Assembly: GCA_035295745.1 (NCBI GenBank)
Contig: DATGIL010000056.1
Location: forward strand, 145,680 to 209,679
From: JAIQFL01 sp035295745
Lineage (GTDB): Bacteria; Acidobacteriota; Terriglobia; Bryobacterales; Bryobacteraceae
Length of the DNA stretch: 64,000 nt
Direction: 5' to 3'
Shown in pieces: positions 1 through 8,480 of this stretch; positions within the stretch are counted from its first letter, which is position 1, and each line of letters begins with the position of its first letter. The notes under the pieces were generated by a model. It was not told the DNA's origin. It saw nothing but the letters and a program-made list of their open reading frames with translations, and did no database searches. The position numbers and the translations under genes were made by a program.

Positions 1-1
1 G

Positions 2-94
2 CACCTGCGCCGGTATAGAGAATTGGCGGCTCAAGGCAAATGGTCGGAGGCAGGCAAGGAACTCGAGGCAATCGAGGCGGAAGTGCAGAAGTAG
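2..94 (+). CDS. C-terminal tail of a gene entering from the left (possibly UPF0182-like membrane protein)
   Basis: Only the last 30 codons are in the window, ending in TAG at 92-94. The visible tail is charged and helical (HLRRYRELAAQGKWSEAG, then a Glu-rich end). A short helix of the type 'Y..L..QG.W.EAG.EL.AL' closes UPF0182/COG1615 membrane proteins and several TPR-type proteins. The UPF0182 reading is recalled from family pattern and is tentative. The start and most of the protein lie outside the window. Confidence 0.5.
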   Translation, partial: HLRRYRELAAQGKWSEAGKELEAIEAEVQK

Positions 95-120
95 AAGGGC
101 GCGGCGGAATGTCCGCCTCT

Positions 121-300
121 AGACTTCCTATCGACACTCTCCGCAAAATACGAGCCGCGCGCGTCAGCAGGCGATCTCGGGATGCGAGCTTGCGATCTTC
201 TCGGCACGTTACGAGCCGCGCGCGTCAGCAAGCGATCTGGAATGCGAGCTTGCGATACTCTCGGCAAGTTACGAGCCGCGCGCGTCAGCAAGCGATCTTC
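121..300 (+). repeat. 60-bp tandem repeat, about three units, with dispersed core
   Basis: Three consecutive 60-bp units occupy 121-180, 181-240 and 241-300. The last two are nearly identical and the first is diverged. Each carries the core GAGCCGCGCGCGTCAGCA followed by AGCGATCT. The reverse complement of this core recurs several times at the right end of the window (63.6-64.0 kb). No gene lies here; open frames across it are repeat artefacts. Confidence 0.85.
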
Positions 301-649
301 GAATGCGGACCTGCGAAACCACCGGTTGCCTGCGTCTTCACGTATCTGTTCGTCTGTAGCTGTCGTATCTAGGACCGTCACCCGACACTTACGCGACTGA
401 ACATCGAGCGGCGACCCTCATAAACTTCGCGGCCCCACGTAAATTGCCTATGCGAGGACGGGGGAAAGGAGTAGACTATCTCCAGTGCGGCAGGTTTCTG
501 CGCCGCTGATTCTCGACGCTACATGCTAGTAACAGCGCGAATCAGCCCCTTATGCCACCGGCGAAGAAGGTATGTCGTTGGCGAGACTCACAATGCTGCA
601 AAGGCCGCACCACTGACGGTGCGCCAAACTGACAGCCAAGAGGGTTGCG
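301..649. other. Intergenic region upstream of the CHAT module
   Basis: About 350 bp with no convincing coding frame. It must hold the promoter of the downstream two-gene unit. I see no clear -35/-10 pair, riboswitch or terminator. The only firm signal is the ribosome-binding site just before 650. Confidence 0.5.
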
Positions 650-1477
650 ATGGCAGATTTCCTCGGTTTGGAAGTGACTGCGGACGAGCCGATCGCTGGT
701 CTGTCCGCGGCGCTGGAGCGCGAGCCCTCCGCCGCTCCGGAGCGGCGTATCGAGTTGCTCACTGCCGCCGCGGCGGCTCAAGGTGTGGGTGCGCCGGCAG
801 GCCGTGGCCCTGAGGTGTGGCGCACGGTCATGGATACACTGCTCCGTCGGAAGGTGATGCAAGTGCTCGGTCCCTTCGAAGTTCCTACCCACTGGATGTG
901 CTTTCACGTGCCGCCCGGCGGCAAGGGCCAGCTTAAGGTGACGAATACGGCCGGATCAGAGTACGGCCTCAAGCTCAAGGCCGTGGGCAGCGGCTGGGGC
1001 TCCGGCCGGAACCTCAAGCTAACCGTGAACCGTGACTTCCTCGAGCGCACCCGTTGCCTGCGCGTGTCTCTGGCTCTCCAGGCGCGCGTAACTCTGTATG
1101 AAGGCGGGGTGCCCCCGCGCGCGGACGTGCTGGGCGTCGCGGGCCTTTCCATCGACGAATTAGCTGAGTGCCCGGACTGTTCGGGCGAGAACGAGCGCCG
1201 GGGAGCCATGGTCGTCCCCTCTGGGGAATGGATCGACTTGCGCGGCGACCCCTTGGGCTATACGGTGGAGACCGCCCTCGAACTGGCGGACCATTCCGAC
1301 CTGAGCTTATCGGCGCCTTTTGCCGTTCCGGGTCTGAATGTGCAGATTGGAATCGAGTGCACTCGCCGTTCGCAACTGAACTGTAGCACCAGGTATGTGC
1401 TCCCAGGCGGCCACCGTTACCGCCCGTCGACCTCATACGGTGAGCCGGCAGACCTACCCTACTGGCGCTGTGAGTAA
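650..1477 (+). CDS. Hypothetical protein coupled to a CHAT protease
   Basis: A 275-residue protein that I do not recognise. The ATG at 650 follows an AGAGGG ribosome-binding site by five bases. Residues 1-60 are Ala/Glu-rich and look helical. The middle is beta-rich, and the C-terminal half carries a CPDC cysteine pair, an isolated NCS and a final WRCE. There is no signal peptide or membrane segment. Its stop overlaps the GTG start of the CHAT gene by eight bases, so the two are translationally coupled and almost certainly act together. By analogy with CHAT modules whose neighbour is the protease substrate, this protein could be the target or a sensor; that is inference. It lacks the N-terminal Cys and hydrophobic lead typical of bacterial gasdermins. 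Confidence 0.75.
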   Translation: MADFLGLEVTADEPIAGLSAALEREPSAAPERRIELLTAAAAAQGVGAPAGRGPEVWRTVMDTLLRRKVMQVLGPFEVPTHWMCFHVPPGGKGQLKVTNTAGSEYGLKLKAVGSGWGSGRNLKLTVNRDFLERTRCLRVSLALQARVTLYEGGVPPRADVLGVAGLSIDELAECPDCSGENERRGAMVVPSGEWIDLRGDPLGYTVETALELADHSDLSLSAPFAVPGLNVQIGIECTRRSQLNCSTRYVLPGGHRYRPSTSYGEPADLPYWRCE

Positions 1478-4400
1478 TGCAATGCCCTTGTTCAACGAGT
1501 TGTTACATCGGGTGGCCCAGGCTTCGCGAGGCATATACGGTGTCAACACCGAAGATCAGGTATCGAAGTGGAATCGCCCACCAGCCGTGCGTGCCTGGCG
1601 CGCGTGGGCCGAGGCCTACGCCGCCTTCGAGCGCGGTGACTTGTCCGAGGCCAGCAGTTGGTTGAATGCCGTCGAAACCTGGGCGCCGCAACCGGCCGGT
1701 GACATACTTCGTGGCGAAGTGGCGTTGCTGTGGGCCCGCATCATGAACGCGGCCGACGAACCTCGCCGCGCCCTTCCTTACGCGCAGGAGGCTTGGAAGT
1801 GCTGGTTCACACTAGCGGGGAATGCGCTGACCGTGCTCGCGGGCGACGAGCTGACCAGCCTGTTGGAGGCACTCACCTTTCCTGAGCATCTCGATTTGGC
1901 GAAGCAGAAGCTCTTCATGGATTGGCTGGGCGACCGGGCCTCGCCCAATTTGCACTACACCGCCCAGCAAGTCTTCGAGGCGTGCCGCGGCTTGCATGAC
2001 GGCGGGCCGGCGCTGGAACTTAGCGAGCAGTGGCGTGCCTGGTATCGCAAAACGGCGCAAACGGGAGGGCTGCCTGCCGTGCGCCTCGTGCCGCTGGAAG
2101 CGATGCTCGTTCGTGACGTGGCCAACTTGCACGATGAGTTGGGGGATCCAAAGGCCGCGTTGGACGGCTTCATCGAGGCGCGCGCCCTGCTGTCGTCGCC
2201 CGGCGTCAACGCCGACGAGTCGGAGTTGCGCCAGCTTGATTTCAATATTGGCAATCAACAGGCGAAGATTGGCCAACACAAGTCCGCAATCGCAGCGTTC
2301 GAACGCGTGGCCAAGGCCTTTGATGAGGCCGGCGAAGCAGAGCCGGCGATGCGTGCCAGGCACGCGGCGCTGGTAAGCCGCTGGAACTTGGGTGAGAGCC
2401 CGAAGAAGCTGCTTCCGCGACTTGAGAAAGTGTTGCGCGGCTACGAAAGCGTGATCCAGGAGGGGGACGAGCGGCGCTCGGAAGCGGCGGGACAGAACCT
2501 TCACCGGGGCAACCAGTTGTGGCTCTCGCTCGCGTCGCGGATTTTGGGTGAGGACGTCACCTGGGAGCGCTTTCTCCACCAGGTGTTTGCAAGCCGCGAA
2601 GCCAACACACGCGCCCACACGGTATGGCACGAGGCTGTCAGCCACCGCCGCGCCCCCGAAGTGATCGACCAGATCAGCGTGCTGTTGGCGCGACTCTCAC
2701 ATGAAAAGGCCGGTCTCCTGGTGCTCTCGCTGGAATCGGCGGTGGGCGAGGTGCTGGCGGTGACACTGGTGAGCGGCCGCATGCCTCTCTCGCAGCGGAT
2801 CGTCGTGGAACGCCTCTCGCCCGAGTGTCTGGAAACCCTGCAGAACTTGATCGGCCAGCGGCGCGAGGCCACATTGGCCATCGCGTCGCGCGCCATGGCT
2901 GCATCCGTCGAGCCCGGCGCGGAATTCACCGGGGCCTGCTCGACGCTGTGGCAGACTTTGCCGCCGCAAACACGCCAGCGCCTGGACGAGGCGAGCATCG
3001 CATACTTCCTGCCGGAGCCCGGCGGTGCACTCGACGAAAGCCCGCTGGAACTGGTTTTCGATGGCCAGAGTTACCTGGGCTTGCGCAAGCCCGTCGTGCG
3101 CACCGCCTCATGGTCGCAGATGGCCAGAGCCCTCGCGCCGAACCGCACGGATCGACTGGCCTGCGGGCGTTTTGCCGTGGTCCGCGGTGCGGACATGCCC
3201 GGCCTGAGCCCGTTGCTACTGGCCGACGACGAAGTAAGCGCAGTAGAAGCGACTGCGAGACAGAGCTTCGCCGATGTGCAACGGCAATTGGAACCGACAG
3301 CCGAGGAATTTGGCGCATTGGTGGCCCGCGGCCTGGATGTGTTGCACTTTACCGGACACAGCTATGCCGATGATGCGGGCGAGTACCTTGTGCTGCGTGA
3401 AGAAGAACTGGTGGGCGTGCCGGAATTGGGAGTCCGCCACTCGCAGCCGGCGCCGGTGTCGATCTTCTGCTCCTGCCTGGTGGGCCTGCACCGGCCTACG
3501 CGTGCCGGGTTGGCGCGCGGCATTGCCAGTGCGCTACTGGACAGCGGCGCCCCGGCCGTGGTGGCGGCAATGGTGCCGCTGCCCGACCAGGTTGGGCACG
3601 ACTTCGCATTGGCCCTGCATTTCCACGCAAGGACCCGTCCCCTGGGTGAAGCCGTGCAGGCTGCGCGCGTGACCCTTGCACGTCGCTTCCACCCTGCCAC
3701 CTGGGGCTGCTTCGCGCTTTTCGGCCGCCACGATGCTCGTCTGGCGACACCCGCCGATCTACCACTGGCGCGTTGGCCCGCTCTGCTTGTCCGATGCCTG
3801 GCCACGCGCGGCGCCGCGTGGCGTAAGGAACTGGAGGCCGCTCTGTCGGAAGACGCAGAACTGGCCCCTCTATTGTCGTCGCAGGCTCTGGCGCTGGTCG
3901 ACTGCCATGCCGCCGGGGAATGTGGTGCCGAAGTGCCACAGCTCGACGAAGCCGCGGTGAGTTCCTCGGCCGCCGATGCCCGCCTGGCGCTTGAGGCGGC
4001 GCGGGCACTGGCAAACGCCGTTTGCATGGCGGACGATGCCCGGGCGCGCAGTGAACTCAGCCGCGCACTGCTCATTCACGAGATCACAGACGACAACTAC
4101 TTACTCGTGGCCGTTGTGGACACCGCCATCCGGCGCGGCATGCTGCTGGTACAGGACGAGTCCAGCACGCGGCTGGTGGATCGTGCCCATCACCTGCTGG
4201 GGTGGCTCACCCGCTCGACTGCCGGGCTGGCCGCGGTGCGCGAGTCACTGGACCAGGTCCGCAATCGATGGAGCAACACGCTCACCATGCAGGTAGGCGA
4301 GTTGGCCGGCGTGTCGCCGGAGGAGTTTGCGGCGGCCGATGCCGGCGACCGCAACGCCATGAAAGAAATGGTGTGGAATCTGAAAACGCGCGAGGCCTCG

Positions 4401-5018
4401 ATGGATGCTCTGGCCAGCACCTCGCCTTGGATGGAGTGGCTGTACCGGTTGATGGGCGCCGACGGCGATGGCCCGATGAGCGATTTCTGTGGCGTAGTGG
4501 ATGCCGCTGCCCGCAGCGGTCGCCTGAAGCCGGCACAGGCCGAGGCGCTGCGCACCCTCTTCAAACGCTTCATAGGTCCTGGCGAGATTGAACCGGAACA
4601 CGTCCAGGCGGCGCTGGAACAGTTTGCGGGGCAGCGGGCCGAAGTAGCTGCGATCCGGCACTTTCAGCTATACGATCGCATCACCAGCCAGGAGCACGAG
4701 GTGCCCGCCGCCGAGCTTCTGCAAGCTCGTACCCAGGCTACGGCTGCAGGGGCATTGGGGCTTGCGGCCTTTCTCTCCCTTCAATTGGGAGGGCGCGAAC
4801 TCGCAGCCAGGAATACCGTCGCTGCACGCGCGCATGCCGAAGACGCTCTCCAGATCCTGTTGGCACTGGCAACGAAAGATGCCGCTTACACGCCTCGGAC
4901 TAACCTGTGTGCCGCCTTCCTTTACAATGTGGCGCAGGCCAGCGGCAGCTCCGCCTTCCAGGCCAAGGTGTTGCATGATCACCGCGCCCGCATCGAAGCC
5001 TACTTTGCCGAGCACTAG
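1470..5018 (+). CDS. CHAT-domain (caspase-like) protease with helical repeat N-terminus and unknown C-terminal domain
   Basis: A 1182-residue protein read from the GTG at 1470, which overlaps the previous stop; ATG 1482 is the alternative start. Residues 1-400 are helical and TPR-like ('AWAEAYAAFERGDLSEASSW' type units). A CHAT (separase/caspase clan CD) peptidase domain covers roughly 560-770. It has the predicted catalytic His630 in a FTGHS motif and Cys669 in CSCLVGL; the intact dyad suggests an active protease. About 400 further residues, helical and of no family I recognise, follow the protease. There is no signal peptide, so it is cytosolic. The partner gene at 650-1477 is the likely substrate or regulator. 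Standalone CHAT proteins of this shape are often conflict or cell-death effectors, but that role is inferred. Confidence 0.85.
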   Translation: MSNAMPLFNELLHRVAQASRGIYGVNTEDQVSKWNRPPAVRAWRAWAEAYAAFERGDLSEASSWLNAVETWAPQPAGDILRGEVALLWARIMNAADEPRRALPYAQEAWKCWFTLAGNALTVLAGDELTSLLEALTFPEHLDLAKQKLFMDWLGDRASPNLHYTAQQVFEACRGLHDGGPALELSEQWRAWYRKTAQTGGLPAVRLVPLEAMLVRDVANLHDELGDPKAALDGFIEARALLSSPGVNADESELRQLDFNIGNQQAKIGQHKSAIAAFERVAKAFDEAGEAEPAMRARHAALVSRWNLGESPKKLLPRLEKVLRGYESVIQEGDERRSEAAGQNLHRGNQLWLSLASRILGEDVTWERFLHQVFASREANTRAHTVWHEAVSHRRAPEVIDQISVLLARLSHEKAGLLVLSLESAVGEVLAVTLVSGRMPLSQRIVVERLSPECLETLQNLIGQRREATLAIASRAMAASVEPGAEFTGACSTLWQTLPPQTRQRLDEASIAYFLPEPGGALDESPLELVFDGQSYLGLRKPVVRTASWSQMARALAPNRTDRLACGRFAVVRGADMPGLSPLLLADDEVSAVEATARQSFADVQRQLEPTAEEFGALVARGLDVLHFTGHSYADDAGEYLVLREEELVGVPELGVRHSQPAPVSIFCSCLVGLHRPTRAGLARGIASALLDSGAPAVVAAMVPLPDQVGHDFALALHFHARTRPLGEAVQAARVTLARRFHPATWGCFALFGRHDARLATPADLPLARWPALLVRCLATRGAAWRKELEAALSEDAELAPLLSSQALALVDCHAAGECGAEVPQLDEAAVSSSAADARLALEAARALANAVCMADDARARSELSRALLIHEITDDNYLLVAVVDTAIRRGMLLVQDESSTRLVDRAHHLLGWLTRSTAGLAAVRESLDQVRNRWSNTLTMQVGELAGVSPEEFAAADAGDRNAMKEMVWNLKTREASMDALASTSPWMEWLYRLMGADGDGPMSDFCGVVDAAARSGRLKPAQAEALRTLFKRFIGPGEIEPEHVQAALEQFAGQRAEVAAIRHFQLYDRITSQEHEVPAAELLQARTQATAAGALGLAAFLSLQLGGRELAARNTVAARAHAEDALQILLALATKDAAYTPRTNLCAAFLYNVAQASGSSAFQAKVLHDHRARIEAYFAEH

Positions 5019-5259
5019 TTTCGCGGGCAGTGTCCTGCCCTGTACGTGCTAGCGATGGAATCGAGCGGCGCAGACCGTGACATTCCTCCTTAACGCCGAG
5101 AGGAGTCGACGGGGCAAATAGGACGTTTCTCGAGCGGCTCCGTCAATCTCTCCAGTTTACAAATACTACAAACAATTCGTGATCTTTTTCTATTCTTATT
5201 TGCGCATGTGAAAATGGCGGCCGATTCTAACTGGCCCCCAAAGAAAAGGATAGAAACTC

Positions 5260-6339
5260 ATGAGACTTAGTACACTGATTGCCCGGCTTGTCTTCGTGAC
5301 TTCATTGGCTGCGGCAACTGCGACTTTCGTTCCCAATTGCTTCGCTGATTCCGATAACCAGAGACTGTTCGGTGACTCGCGCCTGATCGGCCTGGTACCT
5401 TTGCCTGGCTATCCCGAGGCGGTCGCCGTGAATAAGGGAATCGTCTACGTGACCACGCCGGCGAACCTTGGCATTCCGGCGAATAACTCGCCATCCGTGG
5501 TGTATGGCCTCGACATCCGCACCGGCGCCGTGGTGAAGACCTTTACCATCAAGGGTCAGACCAGCACGGTGAAAGGGCTTGCCTGCGCCGCGTTCGACGA
5601 TCACGACAACATCTACGTGCTCGATTTCCAGCAGGGCGTTTTCAAGATCAACGTAAATACCGGCCAGCAAACCACCTACGCGACGAATTTCCCCATCGTC
5701 TTTCATTCGGCGTTCAATCCGATCTTTCCTCTCTTGCTGAACGATCTGGCATTCGGTCCCAGCGGGGAGCTGTACATCTCCGATACCTTCCAGGCGACCA
5801 TCTGGCGCGTGCCTCCTGGAGGAGGAACTCCCGAGGTTTGGTTCCAGGATCCCCGGCTGGACGGCCCCATCGGCCCCAATGGACTGCGCGTATCTCCGGA
5901 CGGTAAGTCCGTCTACGTGATCACCTCCGCGGATGGTAACGGTGTCGGCCGCATGTGGACGTTGCCGCTGGTCAGTCACCCCACCGCTGCGGAGTTGCAA
6001 CTCTTCACGACCTTCGACACAGGATCGCGGCCGGACGGCTTTGCCTTCGGACGATCGGGTCGTCTCTACGTGGCGCTGGCGAGTCTGAGTCAGATCGCCG
6101 TGCTCAACCCCGATGGCACCCAGGTGATGCGACTCACCGGCCCGACGGCGCAGAATCTCCAGAACCCGGCGCAGTCGGTTCCGTGGGCCAACATGGCGAA
6201 CATCGCCTTCAACGATGAAGAGGGAACCTTGCTGGTGAGCAATCACGCCACATCGGCGCCGGTCACGGACTCGGCGGTGTTCGATGTCTATGTAAACGAC
6301 AAGGCCGGTATGCTCTTCCCGAAGGGTGTGGGAAATTAG
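5260..6339 (+). CDS. Secreted SMP-30/gluconolactonase-like beta-propeller
   Basis: A 359-residue exported protein. Residues 1-29 form a Sec signal peptide (RLSTLIARLVF, hydrophobic core, cleavage near CFA|DS). The rest shows repeated propeller strands ('VAVNKGIVYVTTP', 'LAFGPSGELYISD', 'LRVSPDGKSVYVI', 'FAFGRSGRLYVAL'), the pattern of SMP-30/gluconolactonase or NHL-type propellers. The ATG follows AAAGGATAG. It stands alone between the CHAT gene and an FkbM methyltransferase. Substrate is unknown; a lactonase is possible, but the metal-binding residues were not resolved by eye. Confidence 0.8.
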   Translation: MRLSTLIARLVFVTSLAAATATFVPNCFADSDNQRLFGDSRLIGLVPLPGYPEAVAVNKGIVYVTTPANLGIPANNSPSVVYGLDIRTGAVVKTFTIKGQTSTVKGLACAAFDDHDNIYVLDFQQGVFKINVNTGQQTTYATNFPIVFHSAFNPIFPLLLNDLAFGPSGELYISDTFQATIWRVPPGGGTPEVWFQDPRLDGPIGPNGLRVSPDGKSVYVITSADGNGVGRMWTLPLVSHPTAAELQLFTTFDTGSRPDGFAFGRSGRLYVALASLSQIAVLNPDGTQVMRLTGPTAQNLQNPAQSVPWANMANIAFNDEEGTLLVSNHATSAPVTDSAVFDVYVNDKAGMLFPKGVGN

Positions 6340-6385
6340 CAGCAATTGATGCGCGCAACGGATGCTATCCTGTCCATTCCGACAC

Positions 6386-7294
6386 ATGAAGACAGGAACC
6401 ATTCTGACTGTAGTTCCGATTGCAGCGGTGGTCGCGGCCGGATATTTTCTGCCGCCCGTCCGGCTCTTCGCTCTGAAAGCGGTAGGCCGCGGCCCCGTCT
6501 GCCCGATGTCGAATGCTTTGGCGGCCGATCGCAATCTCCAATCGCAGATCCAGCGGAGCCAGGAAATCCTCCAGAACAGCAGGGTGGTGGAAAAGGATCC
6601 GGCGGGGTATCACCGCGTCGAAACCCCGAAGGGCTCGTGGTGGATCCCCGAAGGCAACGATTACGTCTTGCCCTTCAACCTGGCGGAGCAGGCGCGGGAG
6701 ATCTATGGCTCGGGCGAGTTCGCAGTCAAGTCCGGCGATACCGTGCTGGACTGCGGCGCCAACGTGGGCGTCTGGACGCGCACGGCGTTGGATCGCGGCG
6801 CGAAGCTGGTCGTGGGATTCGAGCCTGCTCCCGAAAACATCGAGTCGTATCGACGCAACTTTAAGGATGAAATCGCCGCAGGCCGCGTGGTATTGGTGGC
6901 CAAAGGCGTGTGGGACAGAGACGATGTCCTGCTCCTCAAACGCGATCCTCACAACAGCGCCGCCGACAGTTTCGTGATGCTCGCAGACGGCACGCCCGGC
7001 GTGCAGGCGGCCCTGACGACTATCGACAAAGTGGTGGCGGAGATGAAGCTGGACCGCGTGGATTACATCAAGATGGACATTGAGGGCGCGGAAACCCGGG
7101 CGCTGGTGGGGGCAAGGGAAACGATCATGCGATTCCACCCACGCCTTTCCATCGCGACGGAGCACTCACCTGAGGATGGTGTAAAGATTCCCGCTTCCGT
7201 CAACGGTCTGTGGAATGGGTACCGCATGATTTGCGGGCCGTGCCTGGAGACCAAAGACGGACACATTCGCCCCGACGTACTGTATTTTCAGTGA
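6386..7294 (+). CDS. Membrane-anchored FkbM-family methyltransferase
   Basis: About 302 residues from ATG 6386; an upstream ATG at 6362 would add eight residues before the natural hydrophobic start. Residues 1-24 (KTGTILTVVPIAAVVAAGYF) are a single membrane anchor or uncleaved signal. The catalytic part has the SAM-binding motif 'DTVLDCGANVGVWT', then 'VVGFEPAPENIESYRRNF' and the FkbM signature 'DYIKMDIEGAE'. FkbM enzymes O-methylate sugars or polyketides; the substrate here cannot be read. No strong ribosome-binding site is visible for either start. It converges on the downstream hydrolase gene. Confidence 0.88.
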   Translation: MKTGTILTVVPIAAVVAAGYFLPPVRLFALKAVGRGPVCPMSNALAADRNLQSQIQRSQEILQNSRVVEKDPAGYHRVETPKGSWWIPEGNDYVLPFNLAEQAREIYGSGEFAVKSGDTVLDCGANVGVWTRTALDRGAKLVVGFEPAPENIESYRRNFKDEIAAGRVVLVAKGVWDRDDVLLLKRDPHNSAADSFVMLADGTPGVQAALTTIDKVVAEMKLDRVDYIKMDIEGAETRALVGARETIMRFHPRLSIATEHSPEDGVKIPASVNGLWNGYRMICGPCLETKDGHIRPDVLYFQ

Positions 7295-7312
7295 GCCAGG
7301 TAAAAGTAAAGG

Positions 7313-7346
7313 CCCGGCGGGAGCTCGGAGGATAACACCCGCCGGG
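7313..7346. terminator. Hairpin between convergent genes
   Basis: Perfect 9-bp inverted repeat: CCCGGCGGG at 7313-7321 and CCCGCCGGG at 7338-7346, with a 16-nt loop. It lies between the convergent FkbM and deacetylase genes. There is no U-tract, so it is a bidirectional terminator candidate only. Confidence 0.45.
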
Positions 7347-7422
7347 TGGGCCGCGGAAGACCTGGTGTCCCGCGGACCATTCGTCAGAGCCTCTACACTC
7401 CGAGAGACGTCGGTTTCGCTTG

Positions 7423-8334
7423 TCAGGTTGCAGTCGAGAATAAGCACAATGCGGCGATTCGGAAAGTGTTGGCGTGCGCTTCCGCTGTGCGTGCGATCGG
7501 GTCGGAATAACCCCCACCCAGGGTGATCACCAGGGGAATTCCGTACGATTTTGCGAACGAACACACCAATCGATCGCGCTCCCGCAGGCCTTCCTGCGTA
7601 AGCCGCAAGCGCCCGAGCCGATCGCCTGACAGCGCATCCACACCCGACTGGTAGAACAATACCTGCGGCTTGAATCGCGCGATGGCAGTGAACACCTCCG
7701 GCAAGTGGCTGAGATACTCTTCATCGCCAGTGCCGTCCGGAAGGCCGATATCGATGCGGCTCTTCTGTTTGCGAAATGGGAAATTATTCTCCCCATGCAG
7801 CGAGATCGTCAAGACGTCGGGATCGTGCTCGAAGATACTGGCTGTCCCATCTCCTTGGTGGACGTCGAGGTCAATCACGGCGGTTCGCTGGACTCCGCGA
7901 TCGCGCCGCAGGGCCAGGATGGCGACGGCCAGGTCGTTAAAGACACAGAATCCGGACCCTTCGGCGCGAAAGGCATGATGCGTTCCTCCGGCCAGATTGC
8001 CGCCAAATCCCATCTTCAGGGCCTGCGCCGTGGCGGACAGGGTGCCTCCCACTGAGGCGAGTGTGCGATTCACCAGTGCCTCGGACCATGGAAATCCGAT
8101 GCGGCGCATGATGCGCGGATCGAGCGAGCCGTCCAAGAATCGCGCAACGTATTCCGGGTCGTGGGCGAGTTCGATGGTCTGCGGGTCCGCGGGTACGGCA
8201 GGCTGGAACTGATACACTTTGTCCTGAGCGAGCAAAGCGCGGACCAGCGAGTACTTACCGGACGGAAATTTGTGGCCCGGCGGAAGGGGAATCACGTGGT
8301 GATCGCAATAGTAGAGAACGGGAAGCAACTTCAT
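7423..8334 (-). CDS. Histone deacetylase / acetoin-utilisation (AcuC-like) family hydrolase
   Basis: A 303-residue zinc-dependent deacetylase-fold protein. Family hallmarks in order are 'LAHDPEYVARF', 'GGTHHAF' (tandem catalytic His), 'FCVFNDLAVA', 'VIDLDVHQGDGT' (zinc Asp/His), the 'SLHGENNFPF' loop, 'YQSGVDALSGDRLGRL' (zinc Asp) and 'ITLGGGY'. Length matches single-domain bacterial members. Such enzymes deacetylate acetyl-lysine, acetylpolyamines or acetylated small molecules. No acetyltransferase or acetyl-CoA synthetase neighbours it, so the substrate is open. It is divergent from the radical SAM cluster that starts 147 bp away. Confidence 0.92.
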   Translation of the reverse strand: MKLLPVLYYCDHHVIPLPPGHKFPSGKYSLVRALLAQDKVYQFQPAVPADPQTIELAHDPEYVARFLDGSLDPRIMRRIGFPWSEALVNRTLASVGGTLSATAQALKMGFGGNLAGGTHHAFRAEGSGFCVFNDLAVAILALRRDRGVQRTAVIDLDVHQGDGTASIFEHDPDVLTISLHGENNFPFRKQKSRIDIGLPDGTGDEEYLSHLPEVFTAIARFKPQVLFYQSGVDALSGDRLGRLRLTQEGLRERDRLVCSFAKSYGIPLVITLGGGYSDPIARTAEAHANTFRIAALCLFSTAT

Positions 8335-8480
8335 ATTATCCCCGGCAGTTCAGCGGGTGTGGAAGCGTGCAAGGCTTCACTGAGCGCGCGCTTTTGACGT
8401 AGTTTTTACATTCTGCCCACACTCCGGCCCCGCCCGGTATTCGATCCTGGTGATAGCATGGCCAAACTAAAAGGACTGAG

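Noticed and set aside
121..300. CRISPR array reading of the 60-bp periodic repeat
   Set aside because: The whole 60-bp unit is repeated, so there are no unique spacers, and there are no cas genes. It is a plain tandem repeat.
650..1477. Bacterial gasdermin as substrate of the CHAT protease
   Set aside because: No N-terminal Cys and hydrophobic start, and no gasdermin-like strand pattern is visible. The protein stays unassigned.
8335..8480. Cobalamin riboswitch ahead of the B12-type radical SAM cluster
   Set aside because: No B12-box-like conserved element was found in the 146-bp leader.
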